Assembly (NCBI GenBank): GCA_015680685.1
Contig: MNCI01023457.1
Coordinates: 1,466,138 to 1,502,665 of the forward strand
Origin: Gnetum montanum
Taxonomy: Eukaryota; Streptophyta; Gnetopsida; Gnetales; Gnetaceae
Length of the DNA stretch: 36,528 nt
Reading direction: 5' to 3'
Position 1 is the first letter of the stretch, and every line of letters starts with the position of its first letter. Shown here one piece after another: positions 19,371 to 31,893 of the stretch. The notes beneath the pieces are model-generated. The model was not told the origin of the DNA, made no database searches, and saw only the letters and a list, made by a program, of their open reading frames with translations. A program made the translations under genes and the position numbers.

Positions 19371-20900
19371 ATAATATTCTTCAAATGTTTTTCCAAGAAC
19401 CATACCCCCACTTGGCTTCACCATAACTTCCTTAGAAAGAATGTCCTATCAACATCAGCAGTTTTCAATTCGACCTATACTTTCATAAGTTCTATCTCCA
19501 CCATACTCTCAATGTTCCTTAGCATGTTTTTAACATTTAGATCTAGACTTTGTTCCTTCTCTATCCATTAGCTAGACATAAGTTGATTAATAGATAGTTC
19601 TAGGACCTCTACAGCATGATGGACATTCTAAAACTTTTACCTCAATTATTGTAAAGAAAAGATAGTCTTTAATGGCACATTGGTGGGACATAAAATGAGA
19701 CTCCCATGTTGGATTAGGGATGGGCCATTTAATAAGGAAGGAAGAAATGCAAGAATATTCTCCCTTACATTGTCATCAATCATGATGATCCCCAACATGT
19801 CTAGAAAATTACCATCAAGCTTCTGCAATCCCTTCATATGGATCATTGTTGCTTGACCCTCTTCTTCTATGTGCATAATGAAATGAAGTATATCATTAAG
19901 AAGAGGTTCTTGGCTCTTTCTAATACTAAAGCTAGGTGGTCAAGATATTGATTGACTAGCTACTATTCTTGAGCTTGTTATGATGGTTAAGGTACTGCAA
20001 GTGTCCTTGTTGGTTTTGCATGAATTTGATCTGATGTTCTGACTTGAGATGCCTCTATTGATGGCATCTTGTCTTTCAAATCAAGTACTACCCTAATGAT
20101 TTTAGGGTATTATCTTGAGGCCATAACCATGATGTTATTCTAATCTATCATCTTTGCTGAAGTGAGATGTCTTCCAACATGATTTGGTATACTTACCAAT
20201 TTGCATAATTTTTTGATTATCCTTAGAAAGTGGTAGAATTCCTTCTTGTCCTTAGCTACATTTTCAATTTTTAGAGTCAAGGATTTGAATAATAACTAAA
20301 TGATGTTGATGGTAGATCACCCCCTCATCATTTCCATAATCATTGCCCTTTAAGCAGAGATATTTGATGGGTTCTTTGTGGACATAAAGTTATGAGCCAC
20401 AATTTTGTACATCACATTTTGCACCATAAGAAGTTTAAATATCTTAACATCCTCCTTGGACATATCAAAGACCTCTTGTAATACTTTTTTCTTTAGCTTG
20501 GGCTTAGTATTATAATTCTGTAACCACCAATTGTTACTTTGCTTCTTTGGGAATCCCATATCTATGATGATTACCCATGTTGAAATGGGCACAAGAGTCC
20601 CACCAATGAATAACATGGTCCCATGTGTAATAATATTGAGGTATAATTCTTTTATTTCATGTTAGTATCATGTAAAAGGATGGATGATATAGTTATAGAA
20701 ATTCATCCTTTGTAGTGTTTTCTCAATTTTGGGTGGACCAATCTTAAGGAATCAGTGCTAGTTCTTTTCCTTAGGGATGGACCTCCTTCATACATTATTT
20801 GCACCCACATCTTCTTCCACATCATTCACCTCTAGAACATTTCTTGCTAGCTCTTTTAGCACTTTCTTAGAAAATTCTTGTGGAGCACATTCTTGACATG
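19371..20900 (-). pseudogene. ORF3 of element M, plant transposon-like domain then helical tail
   Basis: Minus-strand translation of 20616-20350 gives an open stretch including VQNVMYKIVAHNFMSTKNPSNIS. Past a stop it goes on with LTLKIENVAKDKKEFYHF and IKKLCKLVSIPNHVGRH (to about 20170). This lines up with the ORF3 of element B (KIMFYHLNPMVRPSKIT ... LPFPYLI.KLCKRVGIA), so the two ORF3s are homologous. A second open stretch at 19876-19646 (EGQATMIHMKGLQKLDGNFL) is helical. Many stops interrupt both. The Copia element splits the tail off to 13605 and below. Start not located. Confidence 0.55.
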
Positions 20901-23078
20901 AAGATTAAAAGTGTGACTATCTAATTATAGATCTCTCTCTTGAGGAAGACCTCTTAGATACATATGCTAGATTCAGAGACCATTTTTTATTACTTCTTTT
21001 CCTCTAGTATTGGTGATTTTCTTATAATACGATAGACTGAGGATTGAGATTTCTTAATCTCATTCTTGGTTGGCCTACATAAACCTAAACATAATCACCT
21101 AAGCATGATGAGTTATGAAGGATGCTAAACTTCAAGTGAGTTTTCCTAATAATTATACTATTGTTGCAAAAAATGCACATCAAAATAATGATAATTATAA
21201 CCCTTGGAGCCACAAGAGAAACATAATTATAACTATAAAATCAAGGCATGGATAAGTAAAAAAATAATATGAGAATAATTTAAATAACCACTAAAATCAT
21301 AAAGTACATACTTGAATTGGTGCCTTTTCTTCACTATTGAGTTATAAGACACTTGACTTGAACCATATGAATAATTCCAATAAAAATAACAAGGAGAAAA
21401 ATGTTCAAAAAAATCCCACTAAATCTAGGTTATGGCAAAATCTATTAGATTTTTTTTTCTTATTTGGATCACAAAAGAAAAATAAAATTAAAGAAAAGAA
21501 AGAAAAATGCACAAGGAAGTCTTGGAGGTTGATTCCTCTTTTGCAGGGATCCATTGATGTAATGGGTGTATGAATGTTCCTCTTCCCCTTGTCTCCAAAT
21601 GAGAAAATCATTAAATTTTATCTTCCCATGAATTTTCACACCCCTATCAATCCTCTAGGGGCCTAAACATGACATCAAACTCACCTGAAATGCCAAAGAT
21701 TAACCTATATAAGCCATAATGGAAGTAAGAATACTGAGACATAAAACTTACCTTAGATGACATTTAAACTCATGGGATTTGAATCGTAATGCTTAAAATT
21801 CTAATTTCCATGATCTAAGAAGTAGGAAATAGAGGGATTTATGAGAAATGGAAGTTAAATTGGATACTCAATGATGAAATGAATATACATATATGAGATA
21901 AGGTGGAAATAGATTGTCATGATTAAACCTAAAGGTCATAGAATTAGAATTACATATGTCGGAGATCAATCAAGTGCCTTATGTCATGTAACCACCACCA
22001 TCTCATGGAAGATAAGCTTGTGTTTACTTTTTCATAATCCCAAGTCACAAAAGTTTAATAAGTGGATCCTCCTCATAATAGACACCTATCTTTCTTGCCC
22101 TTATAAAGCCTCTTGATGGAACACTTGTAAATTTTCAATAGCTAGTGAGACATTAGCATCTAAGGTGAGTCCATTCCTTAGATGGCCAAATCGCATCCTC
22201 TATTTCACCTAATTGACTTTCTACTCATATTAACAATGAATTAGAATGGAAAGAGAGAGATGGAGAATGAATTGATGGACAAGAGAGAGAAGATGATAGT
22301 GCAACATCATTAGATACTCAACCAATCATTCCATTAGCTCATGGAATTATGTGAGCATTTCCTATACATCATGAAAGACTCACTACTGCATCCCTTCACT
22401 ACTACTCATCCACACAATATGGATAGATCTCTAATTTTTCTTTTCAAGTACAAGATCACACCTACCACTATTATTATTATCCTGCCTTGATTATTCTAGG
22501 ACCTAATCATTAGTATATTCAAACCAAGGTAACATGTTGTAGATCATCTAGAAGTCAAGATTCCAATTTGGTTTTCTTCCATCTGTGCACATGTGCATAG
22601 TAGGTTCCCCGAATTTGACTTTATCAAAACCCTCTCATCAATTACTCTAGTGTGCTTATGAATCCCAATTGCTCTAATGATTACATCATCATAACCAAGT
22701 TGATGGAATGCTCATGATAAATATGATCATAACCTAGATCAAGAGTTACAATCTTAACTTCTTAGAGTAAACTGAACTCAAAGTTTGGTTGGCAATAGCA
22801 TTTGATGTTACCAAAATTTACTAAGAAAGAGACTTCTAGGCCTTTTTGGCTTTGGGAAGAAATGAGATAGGAGATTATCTTATCACATTTGAGAGTTAAG
22901 TGATCTAGGCCATAGGATGAACATAAGATAAGCATGCCTAATTAACTTCACACATGTTTGCATGGGCATTAGTTTAATCTTTTATCTTGATCTTGCTTGA
23001 GTAATTACATAATCAATTCAGGATGATAGGAATACCAATTTGCATGTTCTAAAGAGCTTGGAATATTATTTATCTTTT
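20901..23078 (-). other. Element M sequence between pol and ORF3, nothing firm
   Basis: By position this is the post-pol spacer and ORF3 start region of element M. I found no domain on either strand. Short plus-strand frames at 21337 and 21919 carry no recognisable motif. An A-rich/T-rich tract lies at 21380-21500. Confidence 0.4.
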
Positions 23079-23971
23079 TGATGAGTTGCATTTCTTGGTT
23101 GTGTTAATGAGGTTGCCTCGTTGATGCGACCTCATTAACTAGGCCTCATTGATGAGGCCCCGTCAATGTAGTATCCACTTTTTGGCTATAAATATGTGCC
23201 TACTAGCTGCATTTATGGCAATGAGATTTCAGTAGTAGTGAAGCTCTTGTAGTTTTTTCATTTGAGAGTTAGAATATTTATCCCAAGTGTTTGTAGTAGG
23301 AATCATTGAGTGTACTAATTTTTATTTGAGCATTGTTGTACCTGAGCATAACAGTGTGTGTGACAATAAAGACAAACTTCTTGATAAACCTTGTAGCATT
23401 CTAGATAGATCAAATATTTTATTTATGCATTTAATGTTTTCAATTATTTATTAAATTTTTTTTAGTAATTAAGTTAATGTAGTAATTAAGCAAGCTAAGC
23501 TAGATAGATTAAACACATAAGTACGATCGCTTCAAGCATAACACATATTTGCTTGGTAATCCTAGCAGCATTATTACTTGCTATGCCTAGTAGCATAACA
23601 CTTGGTAACCCAGTAGTGGATATATGGGTTCAAGACATGTGTGGAAAGTGGGACTGGATACTTATGTTAGGATTTCTTATATACTAGTTAATTAGTTAAA
23701 TTAAATTAGTTAATCCAATTGCTTTTATTTCCCTTTAAACACCACAACCATAAAATACAAAATGATAAAAATCAGATACCTTAATTACACTTAACCATAC
23801 CATTGTATGTCACAAGTGTAATTGGGAAGACAATGAACAACTTTAAGGCAAGATTCACCTCCTAGAAGACTAGTGCACCAAAAACAATAAAGTCCACGGA
23901 ATTCGACCAGATCACACATGAACAGTTTGTGATTCGTATGGTTGGGTGTAGGGGTACCTCCCCACTCATCA
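23079..23971 (+). repeat. LTR of family C (893 bp)
   Basis: It starts TGATGAG and ends CCCACTCATCA. It shares the family A/B block order: CTATAAATA TATA box (23187-23194), GTAGTGAAGCTCTTGTAG, CAATAAAGACAAAC with AATAAA at 23365-23370, GTACGATCGCTTC, TTGGTAACCCAGTAG, GGATACTTATG, GTAGGGGTACCTC. It is more AT-rich than A, as expected for an older copy that lost CpGs. The flanks CTTTT and TTGGC do not match, so it is not a simple solo LTR. Confidence 0.9.
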
Positions 23972-23990
23972 TTGGCACAGGTCCAAATTC
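23972..23990 (+). promoter_or_regulatory. Degraded primer-binding site after LTR-C
   Basis: TTGGCACAGGTCC follows the LTR end directly, retaining TTGGC and scattered bases of the tRNA-Asp-type site TTGGCGCCGTTGCC. This suggests the LTR is a 5' LTR whose internal region was deleted, leaving perhaps 100-200 bases before element M sequence resumes. Confidence 0.45.
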
Positions 23991-26900
23991 CCCATTGAAT
24001 TTGATCCTAGTTTACTTATGATGGATAGAGGAAAAGTAGGTGGATGAATTCTATTAAGTGGGAATTTAATCAATCAAAGCTCCACATTGGACTTATTTAA
24101 GTCTCTTGCATCATCATGACATTGTTGGCCTAGTCTCTTTTGTTAAATTTTTGGAGTACATTATTGCAAAGGAAGCTTACTATAGTGGATGTTGAATAGT
24201 CTTTAATGATAGTAGCTTTCATCCACTTTATGTAGTATTTAAGACATAAGATAATGTATGCCTTGTTATTTGAGCATGGAGTAATAGGACCAACAAAGTC
24301 ATTTCCTTACATGTCACAGAGTTTATGTGCTTAAATTTATTATTTTGGATCCTCCATCCATGAGGACATATCTTTCTCTCGTTAGTACTTATCATAGTAG
24401 TATATGAAGTATTGAGCATCACAAAACATGATGGGTCAAAAATAGTTCAGGAGTAGCAACTTTATCATGATTCTATTTCTAGTGTAGTGCCCACCACACA
24501 AACCATGATATGTGTGGGCTAGGATAGTATCTTAACTCTTTTTTAGAACACATCACTTCACAAGACCATTAGGACATCTCTTGTGAGAAGCTGTTTGATA
24601 ACCAAGTAAGGATTACCTAGTGTTAAAATTCTTGGATCTTTCTTTTGTTTCACCCAAAGGGAGTCTTTTGGACCACCAAGTAATTAAGGATATCCACATA
24701 CCATGAGTAATCTCATTCATTCCTAGTGTTAAAGATAGCTTTGCAAACATGATCATTAGGAAAATCATTAAGAAGTATATCGTTCCCTTTTTGTCAGGTT
24801 GTAGCCTTAAAAGATGATCCTCCATCATATTCTCTATTCTCTTATGGTCAATCATGTGTATATTAAATTTCTATAGAAGTATTAGCCATCAAATTACATG
24901 CAAAATGACATTTGATTTATTCTTAAGGAACTAGATGGTACTATGATATGTGGACAAGAACCTTGAATCCAAGTACATAATGCTTGAATTTTTGAAGTGT
25001 AAATATAATGACCATGAGCTCTTTTTTTATGGTGATGTAATTGGTTTTTGATCCTATAATTCTTCAGCTACTATAGTGAATGTAGTAAGAACTCTTCTTC
25101 TCATCAAACTACATCAGAATTGCATCTAATGCAAAATCAAAGGAATCTATCATGATATGAAAGGGTTGAGTTTAGTTAGATCTCTACAATACTAGGATTT
25201 GTGTTAATCTCTTTTTTAAATATTGGAAGGCATTTTCAAAATTCTTATTTTACAAAAATGAAACATCTTTCTTTGTTATCTTAAATAATGATTTGAATAT
25301 TCTAGAATAATCTTTAATGAATCTATGGTAATGGCTTATATGACCAAGAAAAGATTGCACATCTTTTATAGTTATGTAAATCTATGTCATGTATTTAATG
25401 GTTGGAATCTTTTCAAGATCATCTTTTATTCTCTTCCTAGAGACTTTATGATTAAGGACTATGTTCTTAGTTATCATTAATTAGCTCTTCTTCTTATTTA
25501 GATTTAAATTTACCTAACAAAAATGACATAGAAAAACTTCAAGCTATTCCAAGGCTTCCTTGAATATTTTTCCATATGTGCAAAAGTCATCGATGAAGAC
25601 TTCCATACTCTTATGTATATAATCTTGAAACACTAGCATTACTGGTTGTTGAATGTGGCTAGTGCATTACATAACCTAAAGGAAATGCACTTAAAAGAAA
25701 AATTTCACAATAAAAAGATGAAGATAGTCTTGACCTGATCATTTGGTGCTATCCTAATTGAATTATAACTTGAGTACCCATCAAGGAAACTATGTACTCA
25801 TGGACTAAGATGTTGGGTAGCATTTGGTTCATAAAAAGTAATGAGAAATGATCCTTAAATGTAGCTACATTCAATAACTTGTAGTTAACACAAACTTTTC
25901 ATTCATTTTTTCTTTGGTATGACTATAGTTGGAATAATCCACTCATTATTTGAGATGGATGTAATGAAACTAGCCTACAAGAGATAAATGATTTCATTCT
26001 TCACCACGTGTTGCATATTAGGATTAAGCCTTTGTTGAAGTATATGTTGTGGCTTAACACTTGGATATGTACATATGCTATGTTAATAGGTAGGGGAGTC
26101 TATTTCCATAAGTTCACCATGGAAACAAAAAAAATTCTTGTCTTCACTTAATAAATGCTTTTTAGCTAAATATTCTAAATGATCATTAAGATGGAATTAA
26201 TGATGACTATATGACCATCAATAAAAACATATATTCCAAGTCTTATGAAAGTTTCTTGAGCTCCAATGGTGGTGTAGGAATATTTTGGAACAAATAAAGA
26301 GTTCCCAAAAATTTAGGACAATATTGCATCATTACAGAAATTTTCATTATATTTCCTTTCTCAAAATTGAATGATTTTGCATCAAATAAGACAAGAGAAA
26401 CAACTGGATCTTCCAAGACTTAATTGGTAGCTTCATGAACTAGACATTCTTTAAGGAAGATAATGTCTCTAATCACACAAAGATGTTTAGTAATATAGTA
26501 ATTGCAATCTTGCTTAACACATTATTGGAAATGATCATAAGATATCCTTCAATGATATGTCCTTTGAATATCATCCTTTCTATGAATTTTAGGATGAAGG
26601 CCTTGTAAGACTAACTTGATATGAATGATGCTTAACTAGGCTCTTTCCATGATGACGAGAAAATAATCTTTCATATTTTTTTTGTTTTTATCATTAAACA
26701 ATTAGTTAGATACAACCAAATCATCAAAGTTATTATCAAATCATTCACCTATCCTAAGGGATATGTGTAAGATTAGTTTTTTAGCACTATGGAAATATTG
26801 ATACTTTTGATAGGAGGAAGGCCTTAATTAAGGTATTGCTGCATTGAGATGATATTAATTTTTGATCTAGAGTCACAAATAGCTAGGTAATGGTCCTTAT

Positions 26901-27000
26901 CACTAATTTCAATTTCAACCATAGGGCTATTAGGATTTTATGCTTTTTGAAAAAAATATCCTTCCTTGATTACCCACATAGCTACCTTCAACATAAAAAT
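23991..27000 (-). pseudogene. pol: Element M protease, RT, RNase H and partial integrase
   Basis: Read on the minus strand. Protease remnant: EISDKDHYLAICDSRSKINII, with CDSR in place of the usual DSG, near 26850-26910. RT: MEVFIDDFCTYGKIFKEALE with FIDD at 25586-25597, preceded by a decayed form of the LDGYSGYN and FGLCNA region near 25640-25790. Integrase: LCGGHY near 24500, GNDFVGPI with the first catalytic Asp at about 24290-24310, and KDYSTSTIVSF near 24170-24200. The second Asp and Glu motifs are absent; sequence breaks off near 24130 towards LTR-C. Motif wording (FIDDFxTYG, NDFVG) matches element B and the Athila lineage. Dozens of stops. Confidence 0.75.
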
Positions 27001-29390
27001 GGTAATACTACTTTTATCATCAAATACCATCTTGTTATGCTTGCTAGACATCATTGAAGAATTTATCCCTGAGATGGTTGATTTACCTTAGAAATGCTTA
27101 AGGAATGGTTCTAGAATCTCTTTAATACTAATTTCTATCTTTCTTGAAGTGGTATCTTCTCCATAGGATGAAGAGGATGGTGTGGATATAGCCCTAAGAT
27201 GTTCATGTCTACACTTGCGATAAAATTTATGGCCATGGGACTTCAAGTTTCCATCCACGACCAAACCAATAGATATCTAGTAATATTTCCTAGTAGCATA
27301 TATAGAAGTAGGATTAGCATAATAGGAAAAATCATAAAATTTATCTTGTTATTGTTGTAGTTAACTAGGAATCCCTTCTTACATAGGACTTGAAAAGAGA
27401 TATTATTGTGCTTTTTATTATTGTTGGAGAGCTTGCTAGGTAGGGATACTTCATAGAGGAATGTACCATTGTGGAGTCATCTAGGAAAATTGATAGGTAT
27501 CTGCTCAAATATCTTGAAAGTAAGAATTGATGGGAAGTTTCATTTTGTTGTTACATGAGATTTCATGAAGTAGTACCTCAAAAATTTGAAGTTTGCCACT
27601 ATTGGTATTACTACATTGGCTACTAATATGCACCTATAGAAAAATATGATTATCCAAGATAAGGAGCCCTCCTTGTTTACCTCTTAACAAACTTGGGATT
27701 CCAAGGGATCCTAGCTTATTCCATCTTGCCAATCATGTGAATCATGATTAGATAGCATTGTGAGTTATGAGGATTCAAATAGTACTCACAATAACCCTCA
27801 TCACTAGAAGAGAAAGATGCTTCATCTAGATCTTCTTCAACATGCTTGGAGTATTAAAGCTTGGTGTTACCTTTACCATCATGCTTATTCTTATGGTCTA
27901 GTGATGTAATGGTTTTTACTATAGCTTTAACGATCTTACCCTTAATGTCCTTAAGAATAGTGGTCATCTTCTCATCCATCATGTCTCAAACCTGGTCTAA
28001 TTTATGAGCTAAGTATGTCAAGGCTCTCTTGGTTTTGAATTGGTCTTACACTAAGACCTCAATTACATAAAAGGGTTCAAATGTAACTTTTATATTCTTT
28101 ACCTCTCTCCATCATGCTAGATCGTGATTATGCTCCTCAATTGACTACTACTTTTGCCACTTATATTTCATGCTAGCAATGATATCTAGGAGAATGTTGA
28201 TTTGTACCATGGACTTTTTGTGTATTTAGCCAATCATGTACATGTTCACACACTCTCTTGTCTCCTATCTGAGGCCTTCCTTGATATGCATTAATTGCTC
28301 TTGTTGGCTAAACCCATGTTTTAGACTGCAATTAGTAGTTTTCATGGATTATTCCAAGGCAATGTCTAGAGATTCAAAAGCTTCTTGACCTCATTCAGTC
28401 ATCTTCTTTTGGATATTAGAGATGCAAGAATAGGTTTTAAAATTTACCATAAAAAAGTTTAACCATGTCTATCAATTTTTGAATTGATTTAGAGGGTAAG
28501 GATTTATATTAGATTTTTGCATGCTCAATAAAGATGTAGGGAAATAATTGTAACTTCTAGCAATCATTGACAATTCCTTGAAGGTAATAAGCATTATCAA
28601 ATACTTACATGTACAACTAAGGATTAACATTGCTAAACCATCTGTAAGTTGGAACATTACGTATATTTTTTATGCTTGATATGGATGTTATAAACATGCT
28701 TTCATGAAATGTAAACAACTTCATTAATCTCACGATAACTATTCTTATCAAACAATGGGACATTTCCATCATTGAATGGTCTCGATAAATGTACATGCTA
28801 AAATTTAGAGAGCAAAAGTCTATGCTCTAGATTTTAGCTACACTTTTATGACATGTATGTGATCATGGATCTTCATGATGGATAGGCTTCTTCCCTTCTT
28901 GTCAACTTAATCCACCTCATTATCTAAGTCCTCTAATATGATCTTATGTTATGCTTCTTTCTCAACAATGTGATCTCAGAGTTCTTATCTTTGATAAGGT
29001 TCATACTCACTATAGTATGGATCAAATGTTATGTATTACTCTAGATTATCAACTAGACCATAGTTAATCAACACCTCTTTGAGATTGCACTACATAACCA
29101 TTGTTGGTTATTTTGAGAACTACTTATGAGCATCCCATCATATTTCCTACTTTGATGATTCACCAAGATAATCAGTGGTAGAGAAGCATCCATGGAATGT
29201 TTAAATGTAACATGAACCCTTCTTTACCTTCTCACGTTCTTCTTGGTAGTGGTCCTTGATGGGTTTTAGTATTGTCTACCATCTTGCTTACAATAATAAC
29301 CTATACACAATGCTAACAAAAACACATATAGGTTGATTGAAAAAATGTTAAAATAAAGAATATATAAGTTTTTAAGGTAATTCATTAATG
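27001..29390 (-). pseudogene. gag: Element M gag region
   Basis: Minus-strand sequence at 27795-27752 reads DEGYCEYYLNPHNSQCYLIMIHM. This parallels the knuckle region of the intact family-A gag (CEVCYYDHPKGCCPIISHL), with one Cys now Tyr. The preceding stretch (about 27900-28100) keeps VDEKMTTILKDIKGKIVK-type helical sequence resembling the segment before the knuckle in the family-A gag. The remainder towards 29390 is too decayed to assign, and no start codon can be chosen. Confidence 0.55.
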
Positions 29391-29393
29391 TCT

Positions 29394-29411
29394 TCCTTGG
29401 AAATGGTGCCA
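29394..29411 (-). promoter_or_regulatory. Primer-binding site of element M, tRNA-Asp type
   Basis: The minus strand reads TGGCACCATTTCCAAGGA just inside the LTR. It differs from the intact site of the family-A element (TGGCGCCGTTGCCGGGGA) at five positions; four are G-to-A changes. Confidence 0.7.
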
Positions 29412-29412
29412 A

Positions 29413-30335
29413 TAATATGGATCACATAAGCTATGGTTAATGGAATGATATCATATAAAATGTAGTATGATCTAGTTGTTAACTTCCAAAGCTAGTGTTA
29501 ATGTCAATTACAAAGCATACATATGTATATTGTTGCATTCAATGAATGTAAAAAAAGATATGATACATATAATAAATGAGAAATCCATGTTGCCATGTTC
29601 AAAGAGTAGAGAAAATATTTATGATTTTATATTTTATAATTTTTATGTATTTTATAAATATAAGAATCAAATAATACATAATACATATGCATTACAATCC
29701 CTTTTGGAACGTGAACACATTCATGAGTTGCAATTCCTAAAGGGACATGTGCAACACCTTATATGGAAAGCATAAAATGGCTCATAATGATAACCTCAAT
29801 GGCCCAATACCATGCCATGTAGCCATAACCTTCTTGGATAAGGATTAATCATTGAGCCTCAATGAGTATGTAAATGAATTAATAAATTAATTAATGAATG
29901 TATATGATAAGAGTGAGGTTCATATTTATTGTGTTTTTATAGTTTAAGATATTTAAGCTACAAAATTAGGGAAAATCATAAGATTTATTCATAATGCCAA
30001 ATACTGTACTCTACATTAACTAAATGGTTCAAGGTGGTGAAAACAAGGTAGCACTGTGATAGCGTCTAGCCACACTTATGAAAGTAATGGCTCAAAAAAA
30101 CATAAAATACAAAGAAAATTATAGTTACCCAAGGGAAGAGAAGCTCTTCACAAAAAAACTAAACATCAAAAGCCCAAAAGTCTTAAAATGAAATCTAACA
30201 TATCAAAGTTATGTGTGAAGAAATTAACCCATGTATTTATAGTTTTTACAATGAAATAGTTTAGGTTCATCAATGCATAGACATCCATGGAGATTCATCA
30301 ACACATCTTAGTAGTTCTAAGTAATGATTAGTGTA
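29413..30335 (-). repeat. 5' LTR of element M, truncated at its start
   Basis: Homologous along its length to 11665-12600. It lacks the U3 tandem-repeat segment present at 12611-12703, so the first about 100 bases are lost or replaced. The minus-strand TATA-like CTATAAATACA is at about 30233-30243. Confidence 0.8.
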
Positions 30336-31867
30336 GCAACTAAAAAATTTAGTGTAGGAAAATACCAAAGATCTCAGCACAGAATAGTTTTACCTCAAGA
30401 TCCATGGACCTTAAAAATATGCGGTCAAAAATAAACTACAAACTTCATATTAAATGTTGCAAAAATGTTGTAAAATAGGTTTTGAAAGGTATAGATTGAT
30501 TGAATTTTATAGTTTGATCATACAAAATAGTTCAGAGATCTCTTTGAAACCATCATATAAGATCTAATGTAGGTAGGTAGGGTGTGTTTTGTAGCTGATT
30601 TGCACATGTCTATCTCAATTGATTTGCTCATAGAGGATAATTGCAATAGGCTATCTTTGCTTGTAGGAATTAGTTTTGATAAAGAAAGCTCCAAAGGTAG
30701 CAAGAAGTCTCTCTATGCTAACAAGGTTTCCAGTGTGCCAAAAATTTTCTACTTCTCCAAAGGTCTTGAAAATGATATCACTTCTTACTTAAATGAGCCA
30801 CAATTTTTTGTTTCTCTATTTATTAGATTTTGATAAGTTTCCTAGGTGATTACATAGCTTTTTGAAAATTTTTATGATTCAAAATTAGAGCATTTTTATC
30901 ACTAGCATTATTGATTGTAGTGAATTTAATCATAACATTTTTGGCAATGTATTTGATAATTATAGACTTAATTACACTATTCTAGTATAATTCATAGCAT
31001 ATTTAGCATTTTATGCCATGAATTATACCTTACAAAGTGAAAATGTTCTAGGATTTTTTAAAAGGAAAATCAAGACAATTGTATTTTCTCTTGAATCTAA
31101 TCAAACTTACAATTAAAATTTGGCTATAATGTTTCCTTGTTTACACTTAAGATTTTATTTTAAGTGTTTCATTGGCTGATCTTTGTTGATGTTTTGAGGA
31201 TTGACCTGAAAGACATCAACAAAGAATGCAAAACACCATCATAGGTTCATCATCAATGCTTCTTGCTCGACACTTGATTCTATAGCTATCAAATCATGCC
31301 AAGGAGTGCTCACGATTGTGAAGTATGATCAACATGGAATGATCAGAATTTGGAGGAAGGAATTGACTATATTAATTATTCATAAATGGCCAAATAGGCT
31401 AACACAGAATTCCAAATGTGTTGACATCATGGTTATGATGTGATGAAGTACTTGCTTGTTGACGAGGTCTTCATATTTTATACTTGGTGTCCTTGTTACA
31501 TATGCTTTGATTTGAGAAATACTTGTTGTACTAGTTACATGTGCTTTGTCATTGGCTACTTTGATCACTTGACTCATCACTTTTTTGAGCCAGTTTATTT
31601 CTTTATTTTAGGCTATTTTAGCCTCTTAGCTTTCTTAGTATTTTTCCCTTCTTATTTTTTTCTTTTGAGTGTGAAACCTTCTTTGAGTTTATTGCTAAGG
31701 CTAGATTTTTGTTATGTTGTTGAATGAAGCATGTTTTATTCAATGAACTAATTGTTGAAGCATGTTGTATAGAATGTTGCAAGATCATGATACATGAATG
31801 TCAAACAAAGACTTTCATCATTAAAAGGGTAAGATTGAAATGGTTAAATGATTATGGCTATGAAAGG
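30336..31867. other. Unassigned AT-rich DNA between element M and family-A element
   Basis: No recognisable gene. The plus-strand frame 30582-30833 (83 codons) and the Phe-rich hydrophobic frame 31440-31727 (95 codons) match nothing I know and may be chance. Two perfect inverted repeats occur: ACACTTAA/TTAAGTGT at 31143-31167 and a 13-base stem at 31180-31225. The family-A element inserted at AAAGG (31863-31867). Confidence 0.5.
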
Positions 31868-31893
31868 TGATGAGACGCGGTTTTCACTAGGCC

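Larger units (their letters stand above)
11665..30335 (-). mobile_element. Element M: decayed Athila-like Ty3/Gypsy retrotransposon with nested insertions
   Basis: Two homologous LTR copies in the same orientation (11665-12703 and 29413-30335) bracket minus-strand gag, protease, RT, RNase H, integrase and an ORF3. The minus-strand order from right to left is LTR, tRNA-Asp-type primer site, gag, pol, ORF3, polypurine tract, LTR. A Copia-like element (13606-19370) and an LTR of family C (23079-23971) lie inside. Most codons are eroded, with many stops and frameshifts, and the C-terminal half of integrase is missing at the LTR-C junction. The right LTR is truncated relative to the left, so no target duplication can be confirmed. 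Confidence 0.8.

Noticed and set aside
22085-22110. CTTATAAAG TATA-like box as the internal promoter of element M ORF3
   Set aside because: It reads as TATA on either strand, has no LTR-M motif beside it, and the ORF3 start is not located.
23079-23971. Solo LTR with target duplication
   Set aside because: Flanks CTTTT and TTGGC differ, and a primer-site remnant follows.
30582-30833. 83-codon plus-strand frame with ordinary amino-acid composition
   Set aside because: No recognisable motif, an opposing frame overlaps it, and it is isolated in repeat-derived DNA.
31440-31727. 95-codon Phe/Tyr/Cys-rich frame that could be a membrane protein
   Set aside because: T-rich composition explains the hydrophobicity, and there are no homologous features or promoter; kept only as a note in the unassigned stretch.
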